Assembly (NCBI GenBank): GCA_025602915.1 | Contig: JAHLJZ010000014.1 | Coordinates: forward strand, 248,001 to 312,000 | Length of the DNA stretch: 64,000 nucleotides | DNA from: Paraphysoderma sedebokerense | Taxonomy: Eukaryota; Blastocladiomycota; Physodermatomycetes; Physodermatales; Physodermataceae | Reading direction: 5' to 3' | In this document: piece after piece, positions 48,702-58,385 of the stretch | How the letters are laid out: each line of letters opens with the position of its first letter | Numbering within the stretch: position 1 is the stretch's first letter | Notes under the pieces: model-generated | The model's database searches: none | The model's input: the letters and a program-made list of their open reading frames with translations, nothing else | What the model was told of the DNA's origin: nothing | Made by a program: the position numbers and the translations under genes

Positions 48702-51095
48702 ATGAAAACTCACGAAAGAACGGCGAGCAACGATCCCGTCGATGATCAGTTAAACTTGGAAGTTTTACCAGAAAACCATGAAGAGAAGATAACACCTCTG
48801 CCTATGAGGCAAATGATAGTCCTCAGTATCTGTATTTTTGGAGAACCAATGAGTTTGAGTATTCTGTTTCCTTTCGTTTACTTTATGGTGAGTCGAGCTC
48901 TCTTACTCGTCTCCAGACTTGGGGCGACTTGTTAAACTCGTTTCCCTCGTAGGTCGAGTCATTCCACCTCACGGAAGATCCGAAAGAGACCGGATATTAT
49001 GTTGGATTTGTAGCTAGCTGTTTCTCATTTGCACAATTCACGACAGCTGTATTCTGGGGATGGCTGAGTGATAAAATAGGGAGGAGACCAGTCCTGTTGA
49101 CTGGATTAATTGGGAATTTCTTGACGCTGATTTCTTTCGGAATGAGTAAAAATCTTTACTGGGCTTTAGGTTCAAGGGCATTGTGCGGATTTTTAAATGG
49201 TAATGTCGGAGTTGCGAAATGTGTCTTGGGGGAGATTTGTGATTCGACGAATCAAGGTTTCGTGTTTCTTATCCTTCGATGCTTTCTTTCATTGACACAG
49301 CGGGTCTAACGAACCAATTTACCGAAATTTAGCATCTGGATTTGCGATGTTTGGTCTTCTCTGGGGTATCGGTACCATTGCAGGTCCTGCTTTGGGTGGA
49401 TTCTTAGCGGATCCAGCCCGTCAATTCCCGTCAGTTTTCGGTTCATGCGAATTCTTAAAGCAATACCCGTATTTTCTTCCTTGCTTCATCAGCTCGCTTA
49501 TTAGCCTAGCTGGATTTTTTATTGGTTACTTCTATTTTGAAGAAACTCATCCAAAATACGCGAGCAAGAAATACCAGCAACCAGCGGAAGCAGACATCGA
49601 CATCGAATCGGAGTCGAAGAATTCGGTCGCCAATCATACATCCCCTCATACACTCACTATTCATCAAGAGAGTGCAAATACTTTGATTCAATCTAGTCTG
49701 CCGAAGTGTTATTCCTTCAAGTCGTTGAACCAGCAAAGTCTTGGTCAATCTATCTTGGCAGCCTTGTCACGACAGGCGTCTGTGTCGTCTCTTGGCTCAT
49801 ACTCTTCGATTATGGGATTTCAACCCACGCGATCAGTCCGTCCCCCCATCGATTCCACTGTCAGCTTAACTACTTCGCGACCAATTTCTTTGGGAGCATC
49901 TAAAAGTAGTCTGATGCTGCCCCATGCGGCAGAATCGACAGAAGTTACTGAAAGGACGCCTTTACTCGCGAGCACTATTCCCAACGACGAGCGATTCACA
50001 AATCAGACTATCACCTCTTTTCCTGCTCTCGATGAGCACAATGTAACCTCAACAGAGGGGATAGGAAAGGCGTCATACTTGACTATCACCGGTTACGCTT
50101 TAATTGCCTTGCATGGAATTATATTCGATGAAGTATATACGTTGTATTGTGTTACACCACTTTCATTTGGCGGGCTAGGTGAGAACCTCTATTTTGTGTC
50201 TGACTTTGCTTCAAATGTACAGAGAAAACTTACTTTGCTTTATGTCCCTCTTTCTTGAATTTTAAACTGCAGGATTTTCAAGCACAGACATTGGTATTTC
50301 TCTCGCGGCGATGGGCGTCATCGAATTAGGAACACAACTTTTAATATATCCAAAGCTCACAAGAAGGATGTCTTTGCTGAGTATTTATAAGATAGCAGTT
50401 ATAATATTTCCCGTTGTTTATTTATTTTTCCCAATCATAAGCTCAATTGCTCAAGCGATGGAATTCGGTAAGCATCCAGACTCTGGAGAAGGAATCGGGA
50501 GCACCATAGGAATTAATGACGGAGATGAAATTAAACCGACGGGAAGCACATTAGTGTTTATATGGAGCTCCTTATTTGTTCCGTTAACTTTGCGATTTTT
50601 TGCGACCGTTTTGGGGTATACCAGTATCATGATGATGGTGCGTACACTAGCAGATCACCGCCCCGAGTAATACCAAATTTGTGACTAACTGGATTATATT
50701 CTGAATACGTTAGATTACAAACTCAACAACCTCTGATTATCTCGGCACTGTGAATGGAATAGGACAAACATGTGCGGCAGCTGTACGAGCTGTCGGACCT
50801 GCAATCGGTTCGTTTCCTTTTTATTTGATCCGCCTTCGTCGACTGCTTGCTCTTGATCCACTGACTAGAAGCCTCTATCATCATGCGTTATCATATTCAC
50901 ATAGGTGGAATCATGTGGGCGTGGTCATTGACATCAACACACACATTCCCTCTCAACTATTATTTCGTGTTCCTGCTGTTGTCGTTAATAGGGATTATCC
51001 AGTTCATTCAAGCGTTTACAATTCCAACTGGGTTAGACGAACCACCAGAATGCGCTAACAACGGAAAGAGGAGAATGGTTGCGAGCCACTGCTGA
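48702..51095 (+). CDS. Major facilitator superfamily transporter (DHA1/ZIF-like)
   Basis: Twelve-helix proton-coupled transporter of unknown substrate, membrane-located. I chose the ATG at 48702 (MKTHERTASNDPVDDQLNLE). The open frame extends upstream to 48606 but has no ATG there. The MFS signature GWLSDKIGRRPVLLTGLIGN is intact between helices 2 and 3, followed by ALGSRALCGFLNGNVGVAKC (helix 4), MFGLLWGIGTIAGPALGGFL (helix 5) and a long cytosolic loop rich in Ser (about residues 230-420). The second half contains LTITGYALIALHGIIFDEVY and GQTCAAAVRAVGPAIG, then GGIMWAWSLTSTHTFPLNYY, ending VASHC at 51095. About six exons. This family includes S. pombe and plant ZIFL-type drug/metal exporters; a substrate cannot be read from sequence. 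Confidence 0.88.
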
Positions 51096-51632
51096 TCAGA
51101 TGGATTATAATAAAGGTGTGATTGAAGAAGGAAAAACTGCTAGCGATGGGGCTTTTAGCCGTCGATATAAATATTAATCAAACTGCCACTTTTCTGTGTA
51201 AGGTTGGCAAAACTTCATATGCTTAATTGTAGCATGAGTTGGGCGATAATGTAATCATAGAACAAGATTTTGAAATTATAACTGCAGCCATCTAACATAG
51301 AATACATTTAAGTAATCTAAATTTTATTTCAACCTTTGAAAAATGGGTTAGATTCTCAATACATTACACATGCAGAACAGTTCGAGTTGGATACCATTCC
51401 GAGTACAAACTAATCAACACTACAAGTAAGTTATTAAAGCATAGAAGCAGACACAAAAAACTAGGGCTTTAAAGATGGACATCATTTCGTCTAATCTGCA
51501 AAAACCAAATGGCCATAGCCAAACTTTCAACGTTATCCGTTCATTTCCCTCCATACAACGGAAATCACGTAACTTCAAGGGGTCCCTCACAGTATAACCC
51601 TTTGATGCTCCATAATTATTATCTATCACCAG
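51096..51632. other. Convergent intergenic region
   Basis: About 540 bp between the MFS 3' end and the haem-fusion 3' end. No feature recognised. Confidence 0.6.
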
Positions 51633-54476
51633 TCAAAGGTTCAGTTTGTCGCCTCTTAATTCTTGAATAACAACTCCAGCCCCCAATTTCAATAGCTCTT
51701 CTGCAGCTTTTTTACCGGAATCAGCGGTGACAGTCCAATGTTTCGAACCATCAGTTGTCCAAATAGAGGCTTCAATTGTCGGCTTCAATTTTCCGGGTAG
51801 TAAACTCTTTTTGCCGTTTTGCTGTTGCATTTCATGAGCAACAGTACAATTTACTCCCACAGGAACTTGACAACCTCCCATAACTGTCTTCAAAAACTCT
51901 CGCTCGTGCGTACAGCAGATTCTTGTTTCTTCGTCGTCTATGGTTTTTAATAGTCTATTGATTCCAAGATCTGAAAGACGGGTTTCGATACCTAATGCAC
52001 CTTGGGAGACTGCGGGGACAAATTTAGCAGAAGGAAGAGGTTGAATGTGAAATTTGAATGATTGCAGCGAAGGAGTCGGAGATGGATCGTTGAACTCCGA
52101 TTCTGATAAGAGCGATGGAAGCAAACGATTGAGACCGGCACATGCGAGGAGGAGAGCGTCGTAATGTTGCGGAGTCCCGTCAGAAGTAGGATTAATTCCC
52201 ATCAATTTTCTTAACCTAGTATTCAAGTTCCCTCTGACATTCACTACCTCAACATCGCTTCTTAACATCTTTAACTGAGCCACCCGTCTCAAGCTGGATG
52301 TTCCCACCTTCGCACCTTTGGGTAAGGATTCTAATGTATACGCATTCCCTCTTAGACTGACTAGAGCATCTCTTCTGTCTTCTCTCTTGGTGATAGCTGA
52401 TAAACATAAACCATCCGGAAGAGTGGTCTCTAGATCTTTCAACGAGTGCTGTACGATATCCACCTCATTTCTCAACAACGATACTTCAAGCTCTTTAGTA
52501 AACAATCCTTTGTCACCAATCTTTGCTAACGGCACATCTAATATTTTATCTCCCTTAGTTGAGACACCAATGATTTTAAATCGATGATTAGGGTAACGAC
52601 TCGATAGCGCCTTCTGTACCTCAATAGCCTGTGCCATGGCCAACGGTGAGTTGCGGGAACCGATATAAATAGTTTGGGCTTCATCAATGAAATATCCTAC
52701 GGCATCAGGAGACATGTCTGGTCGTGTACCATGACCTAGATTCACAATGTATCGGGATTTCGTTTTAGTCATGCTGAGGTTATTTGCATCGGAACTTGAT
52801 GACGACGACGTAGAGCCGTTAAAAAATTCACGGATCATAGATCGTGTCTTGGATCGGATAGAAGCTTCAGATTCGTATAAAACATCAGGGCTTAAATTGC
52901 CTTGAAGACAGATGTAAGGCCCAACGTGTTCCCTAGCTTCGGCAGGAGATATTTCCTGATCAATCGAAATCGTGTCGTATTCTGTCGTCGTGGCAAGCAC
53001 TTTCAACGCGTAGTTTGAACCCCTTGGAAATACCGTTAGTGGTGTATGAGGGTATGCTTTCTTTACACCTGCTGCGATCTGTCGTAGACACGGGAGAGCG
53101 AATTCGTTAAATTCCTCTGATGATAATTCTCCTCCGGCAGATTCGAACACTTGTAGTACATCAGCACCAGCTTTAACCTGATGGATTAAGTAGTCGATAG
53201 CAACATCTGTACATTTTTGTAACAGATCATGAGAAAGTTTGGGATTCGAGCGGAGATAAGACAACCCCAAATCTTTGCCAACCATATAGTACATCAAGGT
53301 CCACGGTGCACCACAGAATCCAATTAACACTTTATCTTGATCCAGTTCTTTCTTGACCAGTTTTAAGGCATCATAAACGTGATTCAAGATTGCCGGTTGA
53401 TATGCGAGTTTGTCAACATCTTCTTGAGTTCTAATAGGATGAGGGAAGAATGGTCCAGGTTGCATGATAAGATCCATTCCCAGGGCCTGCGGAATGACCA
53501 TAATATCCGAGAAGATGATGGCGGCATCAACGTTGTAACGTCGCACGGGCTGGAGAGTAATCTCCGCAGCAATAGAAGGATCAGCGGTCATATCAAGAAA
53601 ATTGAGGTTGCCTTTGAGCTTCATGTATTCTGGCAGGTAACGCCCAGCTTGTCGATGAAGCCAAACAGGTGGTCGGGGAATAGACAAACCGCGAATGGCT
53701 TGAATAAAAAGCGGTTCAATAAATGAAGGTCGAGGCGAGTGAAGATGGCGCAGGAGGGATTTTGCTTTTGCCGGAACTTCGCATTTGCTAGGATAAGCGT
53801 CGTTGGAAGTGATGAATGAGGAGGGAAATTGTTTCGCCGATGAACTGCTTAAAAAGTTTACAACCCGACCACGTCTGTACAACATCCATTGCTTATCTTC
53901 TTCATTGAAAACTTCATTCTGGTGCCGTTTGACAATATCAATGTAAACGTCATTGAATGATCTTAAAAGTAATACTAAAAAGACTTGATCTATCGCAGAT
54001 TCGAAGGCAATACCGCCGACACCGCGACATTCCTTAGTCACTGCATCTCTAAATTTTTCATCTGCAGCAATTTTGCATTTTTTATAGTCAACCGAGAATA
54101 AGTCACAACTTTTTTTTAGATTGAAGTGGAAATCATATGCATCATCTTCATCCAAGTATGTCGGAATCAATTCAATTTCGGCACGATATAAGTTGGTCGA
54201 GTCCACGGCTAAATAGCATCGTGCCGCCGGAGAATTTGGGTTTTTGGGGAAAGCGATAAATCTTACGGAAGTAATATTCTCTTGAACAGAAGAAGATGAA
54301 TCATTAGACGACTGAGTTTCTATGACGCAGTGATCAAAAACTTGGCCATTCTTGATTATGTAAGTCGACGTTCCAGGAGCCGGAGCAGAGGACGATACAG
54401 CGAACGAGGTGGAAGGTTCTAATTCCTGAATTGAAGAAACTACCGACGCAATTTCAGATTTCAGAGTTGCCGGCAT
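51633..54476 (-). CDS. HEM12-HEM3: Haem-pathway fusion: CPOX-like / uroporphyrinogen decarboxylase / hydroxymethylbilane synthase
   Basis: One intronless frame, 947 codons from ATG 54476 (MPATLKSEIASVVSSIQELE); an upstream in-frame ATG at 54689 is less likely. Residues 1-215 resemble coproporphyrinogen III oxidase but lack its catalytic signatures (see finding). Residues 253-600 are uroporphyrinogen decarboxylase: HRQAGRYLPEY with Arg275/Arg279, IIFSDIMVIPQALGMD with Asp324, GAPWTLMYYM with Tyr397, NLGHG with His582. Residues 601-947 are hydroxymethylbilane synthase (porphobilinogen deaminase): YIGSRNSPLAMAQ, STKGDKILDVPLAKIGDKGL, HSLKDLETTLP with catalytic Asp681, GTSSLRRVAQLK, NVRGNLNTRLRKL, and cofactor-binding Cys869 in GGCQVPVGV. 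Known roles: HMBS makes hydroxymethylbilane and UROD makes coproporphyrinogen III; uroporphyrinogen III synthase, between them, is not included. Both catalytic domains look complete, joined almost without linker. Confidence 0.95.
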   Translation of the reverse strand: MPATLKSEIASVVSSIQELEPSTSFAVSSSAPAPGTSTYIIKNGQVFDHCVIETQSSNDSSSSVQENITSVRFIAFPKNPNSPAARCYLAVDSTNLYRAEIELIPTYLDEDDAYDFHFNLKKSCDLFSVDYKKCKIAADEKFRDAVTKECRGVGGIAFESAIDQVFLVLLLRSFNDVYIDIVKRHQNEVFNEEDKQWMLYRRGRVVNFLSSSSAKQFPSSFITSNDAYPSKCEVPAKAKSLLRHLHSPRPSFIEPLFIQAIRGLSIPRPPVWLHRQAGRYLPEYMKLKGNLNFLDMTADPSIAAEITLQPVRRYNVDAAIIFSDIMVIPQALGMDLIMQPGPFFPHPIRTQEDVDKLAYQPAILNHVYDALKLVKKELDQDKVLIGFCGAPWTLMYYMVGKDLGLSYLRSNPKLSHDLLQKCTDVAIDYLIHQVKAGADVLQVFESAGGELSSEEFNEFALPCLRQIAAGVKKAYPHTPLTVFPRGSNYALKVLATTTEYDTISIDQEISPAEAREHVGPYICLQGNLSPDVLYESEASIRSKTRSMIREFFNGSTSSSSSSDANNLSMTKTKSRYIVNLGHGTRPDMSPDAVGYFIDEAQTIYIGSRNSPLAMAQAIEVQKALSSRYPNHRFKIIGVSTKGDKILDVPLAKIGDKGLFTKELEVSLLRNEVDIVQHSLKDLETTLPDGLCLSAITKREDRRDALVSLRGNAYTLESLPKGAKVGTSSLRRVAQLKMLRSDVEVVNVRGNLNTRLRKLMGINPTSDGTPQHYDALLLACAGLNRLLPSLLSESEFNDPSPTPSLQSFKFHIQPLPSAKFVPAVSQGALGIETRLSDLGINRLLKTIDDEETRICCTHEREFLKTVMGGCQVPVGVNCTVAHEMQQQNGKKSLLPGKLKPTIEASIWTTDGSKHWTVTADSGKKAAEELLKLGAGVVIQELRGDKLNL

Positions 54477-55189
54477 GGTTTGTATATGAAATGAAAGATA
54501 TGGTGGAGCGGTAGTTATGTAGGTGAAGACAAAGCCGAATGGAATATCCTTGTTTGGATGGCGATCAGGCGTTGGCCGCGCCAATGAGCATTTCAATGGT
54601 ATTTTACTTTTCAAGTACATTTCCGCCTTATTGCACATGCACAGATACTGCAATTTATTGGATACAAATACAAGCCAATTATGATTCACCTTATCCTCTT
54701 ATCTTGAGGGTGCAAAATATCCTGCCGGAGAGCCTTCTCAATGAATTGAAGAGTGGTGTCTAAACTGTCATTTGCTATATAACAAAATATGCAGCTCTCT
54801 ACTTTCTTTTCACAACATTTTTGTAGCTGCAGAATCTTCTTATTTATCATATTCAATTTTTCAGAATGATATTGTCATTATCGACCCTGAATGAAAGAGC
54901 ATAGTATGCCCGGCTTTCAATTATTAAAAATGCGGCAGTATTATCAATATATCAAAATATATCTGTATTTGAAGCAATAATCTATACCGTTGTACTTTGA
55001 AAATAGCTATCATATTAATTTCGATTCTCAAGTCCTGGTTGCGCGCTCGCTGGGCGGGTGGCGACATTGTGACTATGGTCATGCTCCGAATGAACTCTAC
55101 TGGAAAAATAAGCGACAGCCAACAAGTTCTTATATATATACGACACAGAATATTTTACAAAAGAAAGGATGTGAAAAAAATTGATATAA
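54477..55189. other. Intergenic region
   Basis: About 710 bp, the promoter side of the haem fusion gene and 3' side of TSR3. Very AT-rich in the middle (54900-55000). No feature recognised. Confidence 0.6.
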
Positions 55190-56368
55190 TTAACTGGCTT
55201 TCTCTTCTTGTTCTTTCAATTCCATCTTCCGCCGCATCGATTCCCTAATCATTGCCATCTCTTCTTCACTATCGTAATCATCGTCTGACTCATGACTTTC
55301 ACTTTGAGATTCATCCTCCCCAGACTGTTCAACGTCACTACTTTCATCTTCATCAGATCCTTCATCACTGTCACTCACTGCATAATTTGGGTTTTTCCTC
55401 ACTCCATGTTGGAATGAACCGTCATCATTTTCTTCGCGCGAAGCAATATACTCTTCTTCCATTTCTTTCATAAACTGATTCTGAACCTCCACAACTTCAA
55501 CCGAATCTTTACACTGACTATATCTTTCAAATAAGGACTCATTTAGCTCGTAGAATGATGATCCCCATTTAAACTTTGACAATAGGGCGTCGGCGTATTC
55601 GTTCAGCCCTAGATTCCTCCTGCGTGAGAAGACGAGTACAAGTGGGAGAAACAATGAAGAACTCACCACAAATATAGAAACAAGCCGCCAAAGCTTCTAC
55701 GCAATTCAGTTTCCATGGTTTGCCGTAGTTGACTGGATTCGATGCTATCAGATAGGGCACTGGAAGGACATCAAAAGTCAGTTCTTCTTTCCGTCCCACG
55801 GCCATGGCAAATGTAAATTTCACATACATAGTCTCTCCCCACCGCTACGTATTCTTTCAAACGGAACCTCTGCGATCCTAGCCCAACTGCAATCTACAAC
55901 CGCTATACCCATTTTCTCCACGATTGGTTTATCAGCGGGACTCACCGACTTTTTGCCATCCGGTGATAATATAATTCCTCGAAATTTCTGACCGACGCGG
56001 AGATCTTTGATAAGTCCCAGACGGGATAGTTTTCTTCCCGAACAACGCTTCGGATCGCAATGGTTGAAATCCTAACGGAATGGACAGTGGAACATGAAAG
56101 GAATTGAATCAATAAGCATTCAGTTTTATTCTGGATTAATAAATTGACATACCCACATCGCCACCGGTACAGGTATTCTCGGCAATCCTAATGACAACAT
56201 TATCAATCAGAGTTTTGATTGGGAGTAATTTCAGTGAGTTAGTGGTTCAGATCAAGTACCTTCACTGGATCCATCGTTCCGTTCTTCAATATCCTGGTAA
56301 CTGTGAGGTTGATGTTTGTTTTCTCTGTCAATGTGACGTCTAATTCTGGAAGCGTTGTGTCGCGGCAT
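55190..56368 (-). CDS. TSR3: 18S rRNA aminocarboxypropyltransferase Tsr3
   Basis: Transfers the acp group to a hypermodified pseudouridine of 18S rRNA in late small-subunit maturation. Start at 56368 ([20 protein letters not shown]). Exons join [17 protein letters not shown] to [20 protein letters not shown], the conserved Tsr3 N-terminal block with the GIILSPDGK region following. The SPOUT-like core ends [35 protein letters not shown] and then [15 protein letters not shown]. The C-terminus is a Ser/Glu/Asp-rich acidic tail ([14 protein letters not shown]), usual for the family, stop at 55190-55192. At least four introns. Start and junctions were checked by frame through each intron. Confidence 0.92.
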
Positions 56369-57125
56369 TTCTCAAAATCTTTGTGCTTTACAGATTCGGT
56401 ACTATACTAATTATCTGCAACCGTAATCCCGAGTGCCTAATGGAAACTTTGTTTGTCATTCATAGCAACGGTCACGTGTTAGTGTAGAAACTGTGCTTTT
56501 AGATGTTCCTGGTCTTGGCGGCGGGTTCGACAATTATGCGATTTCGATGCACCATTATTTCCCTTGCTTAAAACTGCATTCTTTCGTTCCTGCATTTTCT
56601 CTTACGTTAATTTCTCCATGAGTGCGCGCAATTCGATGTCTTGATTTTCTAAAACCGGCCGCCTCTACTATTCCGTTCATCAGGTGAGGCGACTATTCAG
56701 AGGTTGCAGTTGGTACAGGAAATAAATTTATTCAGTGATAAAATCATCTAAAAATACTCGGGATCGATACGTTGTCAGAGAAAAGCCAATTCCATTCAAT
56801 TTGATCACGATTCGCGTCCATTGACTAAGTACTAACCGAATGTCCTGCTGCTCAACCCTTTGGTCGAACAGTATAACCTTTTTCGACGTAATTGAACCGT
56901 GTGCAGCCAACAAACTCTGTTACATTTTTTTTAAAGTCTATTCGGAGGAAACCTTGATTCTTCTATTCAGTTTTGTCATCGTTCAGTCAACCATTCAGTC
57001 AACTAAAAATACACTCCATCTCAGGTGGCGCCGTATTATACACATTCACCAACCAAATGATATCTACAGTTGTTTTTCGATGTAATGCGAGGCTTTAGCA
57101 AGCCGTCGATACTTGATACAAATGA
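56369..57125. other. Intergenic region with one doubtful small ORF
   Basis: About 755 bp between the TSR3 start and the SRP9 stop. It contains only the doubtful small ORF listed below. Confidence 0.5.
56728..57000 (-). CDS. Doubtful small gene
   Basis: A minus-strand frame ends at 56728. Using an upstream ATG (about 56985) and a 38-bp GTTTCC...CAG intron gives MTKLNRRIKSLLAAHGSITS, continuing VILFDQRVEQQDIRLVLSQ, about 70 residues. It looks helical and charged but matches no family I know. It might be a small complex subunit or chance. Confidence 0.25.
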
Positions 57126-57763
57126 TTACTTTCCTTTACCCTTCTTGCCTTTTTTCTTCTTCACTCCACCGGCCTTGGCGCCTATCTTGTCCCCGCCAGT
57201 TCCGGCGGTTGCTGGTGTCGTAGATGGATGAGGTTGTGCGTCTTCTTCCTCAACGGTTTTTGATTTGTTTTGCATTTTTGAAAGTAGTATTCGGTTTAGT
57301 CGTTCGAATTTCTTGAGATCTGGGAGGTATTTTGTGCGGTATTTCAGGCACTTGAATGAATAACATGTCGTGAACGAAGGTAAAATAGAAATATAAAGTG
57401 TAGGAGGGTTAATGCGGATCCTTTCTTTAGAGAATTCTACACTGCCGATGCGACCCATGACCGCGGCACGCTAATACATATATTACTCAACTGATATAAA
57501 ACGTAGAGCGTATCACAGTCAAATTAGCAAAGCGAGGAAGTACATACTTTTCTATCATTAGTTACTTTTAATACTAGCTCTCCGACCGAATGCCTGTAGT
57601 TGGCAACATATCGAATCTGGGGGCGGAGATTAAGGAAGAGATCATTAGACCAGAACGAGAAACGACTAGTAGGTGAGATCATTCAACAAATTACCTGATT
57701 GGGATGCAGTTCGTAGAGATCAGTGACTGCTTTCAGGTAGTCGTCCCAGTTTGTTATATACAT
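57126..57763 (-). CDS. SRP9: Signal recognition particle 9 kDa subunit
   Basis: Binds the Alu domain of SRP RNA with SRP14 and mediates elongation arrest in the cytosol. Three exons from ATG 57763: MYITNWDDYLKAVTDLYELH, then IRYVANYRHSVGELVLKVTN and CLKYRTKYLPDLKKFERLNR, collinear with human SRP9 (KYRH, V.DD, CL.Y.T, .D.KK.E). The C-terminus continues with a fungal-type basic, low-complexity tail (GGVKKKKGKKGKGK) not present in the human protein, stop at 57126-57128. Confident because the three exons join in frame across both introns. Confidence 0.9.
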
Positions 57764-58385
57764 GTTGGCTGATCTATGTACAATATTAAACGCAAGGACC
57801 GCGGGGCTGTTGTGTTGAGGGGTGCGCGGAGTTTGTTTACATTGGAGCCGCCCACAACTCTTCTTGCTGCTTTCCGCGGCAACCAGCAAAACCCGGGCGT
57901 GGTCGCGTTGCAAAGGCCCCAGCTGTTTCTGTCTGGCGGGGTCGGGGCACTCTCATGAGGGAACACCGAGGAGCGCTCTTGCTGGCACCCCTGCTCAACA
58001 CACTTCACCCCGCGGCCCTCTTTGCTGCGGGAATTTTTGGACCCTAAAGTCTGGGTAATAGACTGACACTGCCTACTCCTCGCTGCGACCATGATTCATT
58101 TCTCTTGCTATTTATTACTCGCATGAATACTCGTGTTATGTACATTAAGCGGTCATTAGTTATGGTACAATTTTAAAATTATTCCCCGATACACTCTTCA
58201 GTCTAGCCAGGCTCGCAGCGTAATAGCAGGAGCCGTAGAATACGAAAAAATGAATGGATAAAGTTTGATGGTTTTTCATTCGTAAGAGCAGACTTTCAAA
58301 CCCTACAAAATTCACAGTTGTAAACGTATGTCGAGAGCTAATGGATAAAAAACCGTGGTTTTCGGCTCAATGGGAGGGCACATGA
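57764..58385. other. Intergenic region with a GC-rich island
   Basis: About 620 bp between SRP9 and TUL1. A stretch at about 57795-58075 is distinctly rich in G+C compared with the flanks (for example AACCCGGGCGTGGTCGCG). Both strands have open frames there, as expected by chance in GC-rich DNA. No tRNA or known ncRNA recognised. Confidence 0.5.

Noticed and set aside
52318-52587. Plus-strand ORF opposite the HMBS domain
   Set aside because: Antisense shadow of a highly conserved exon.
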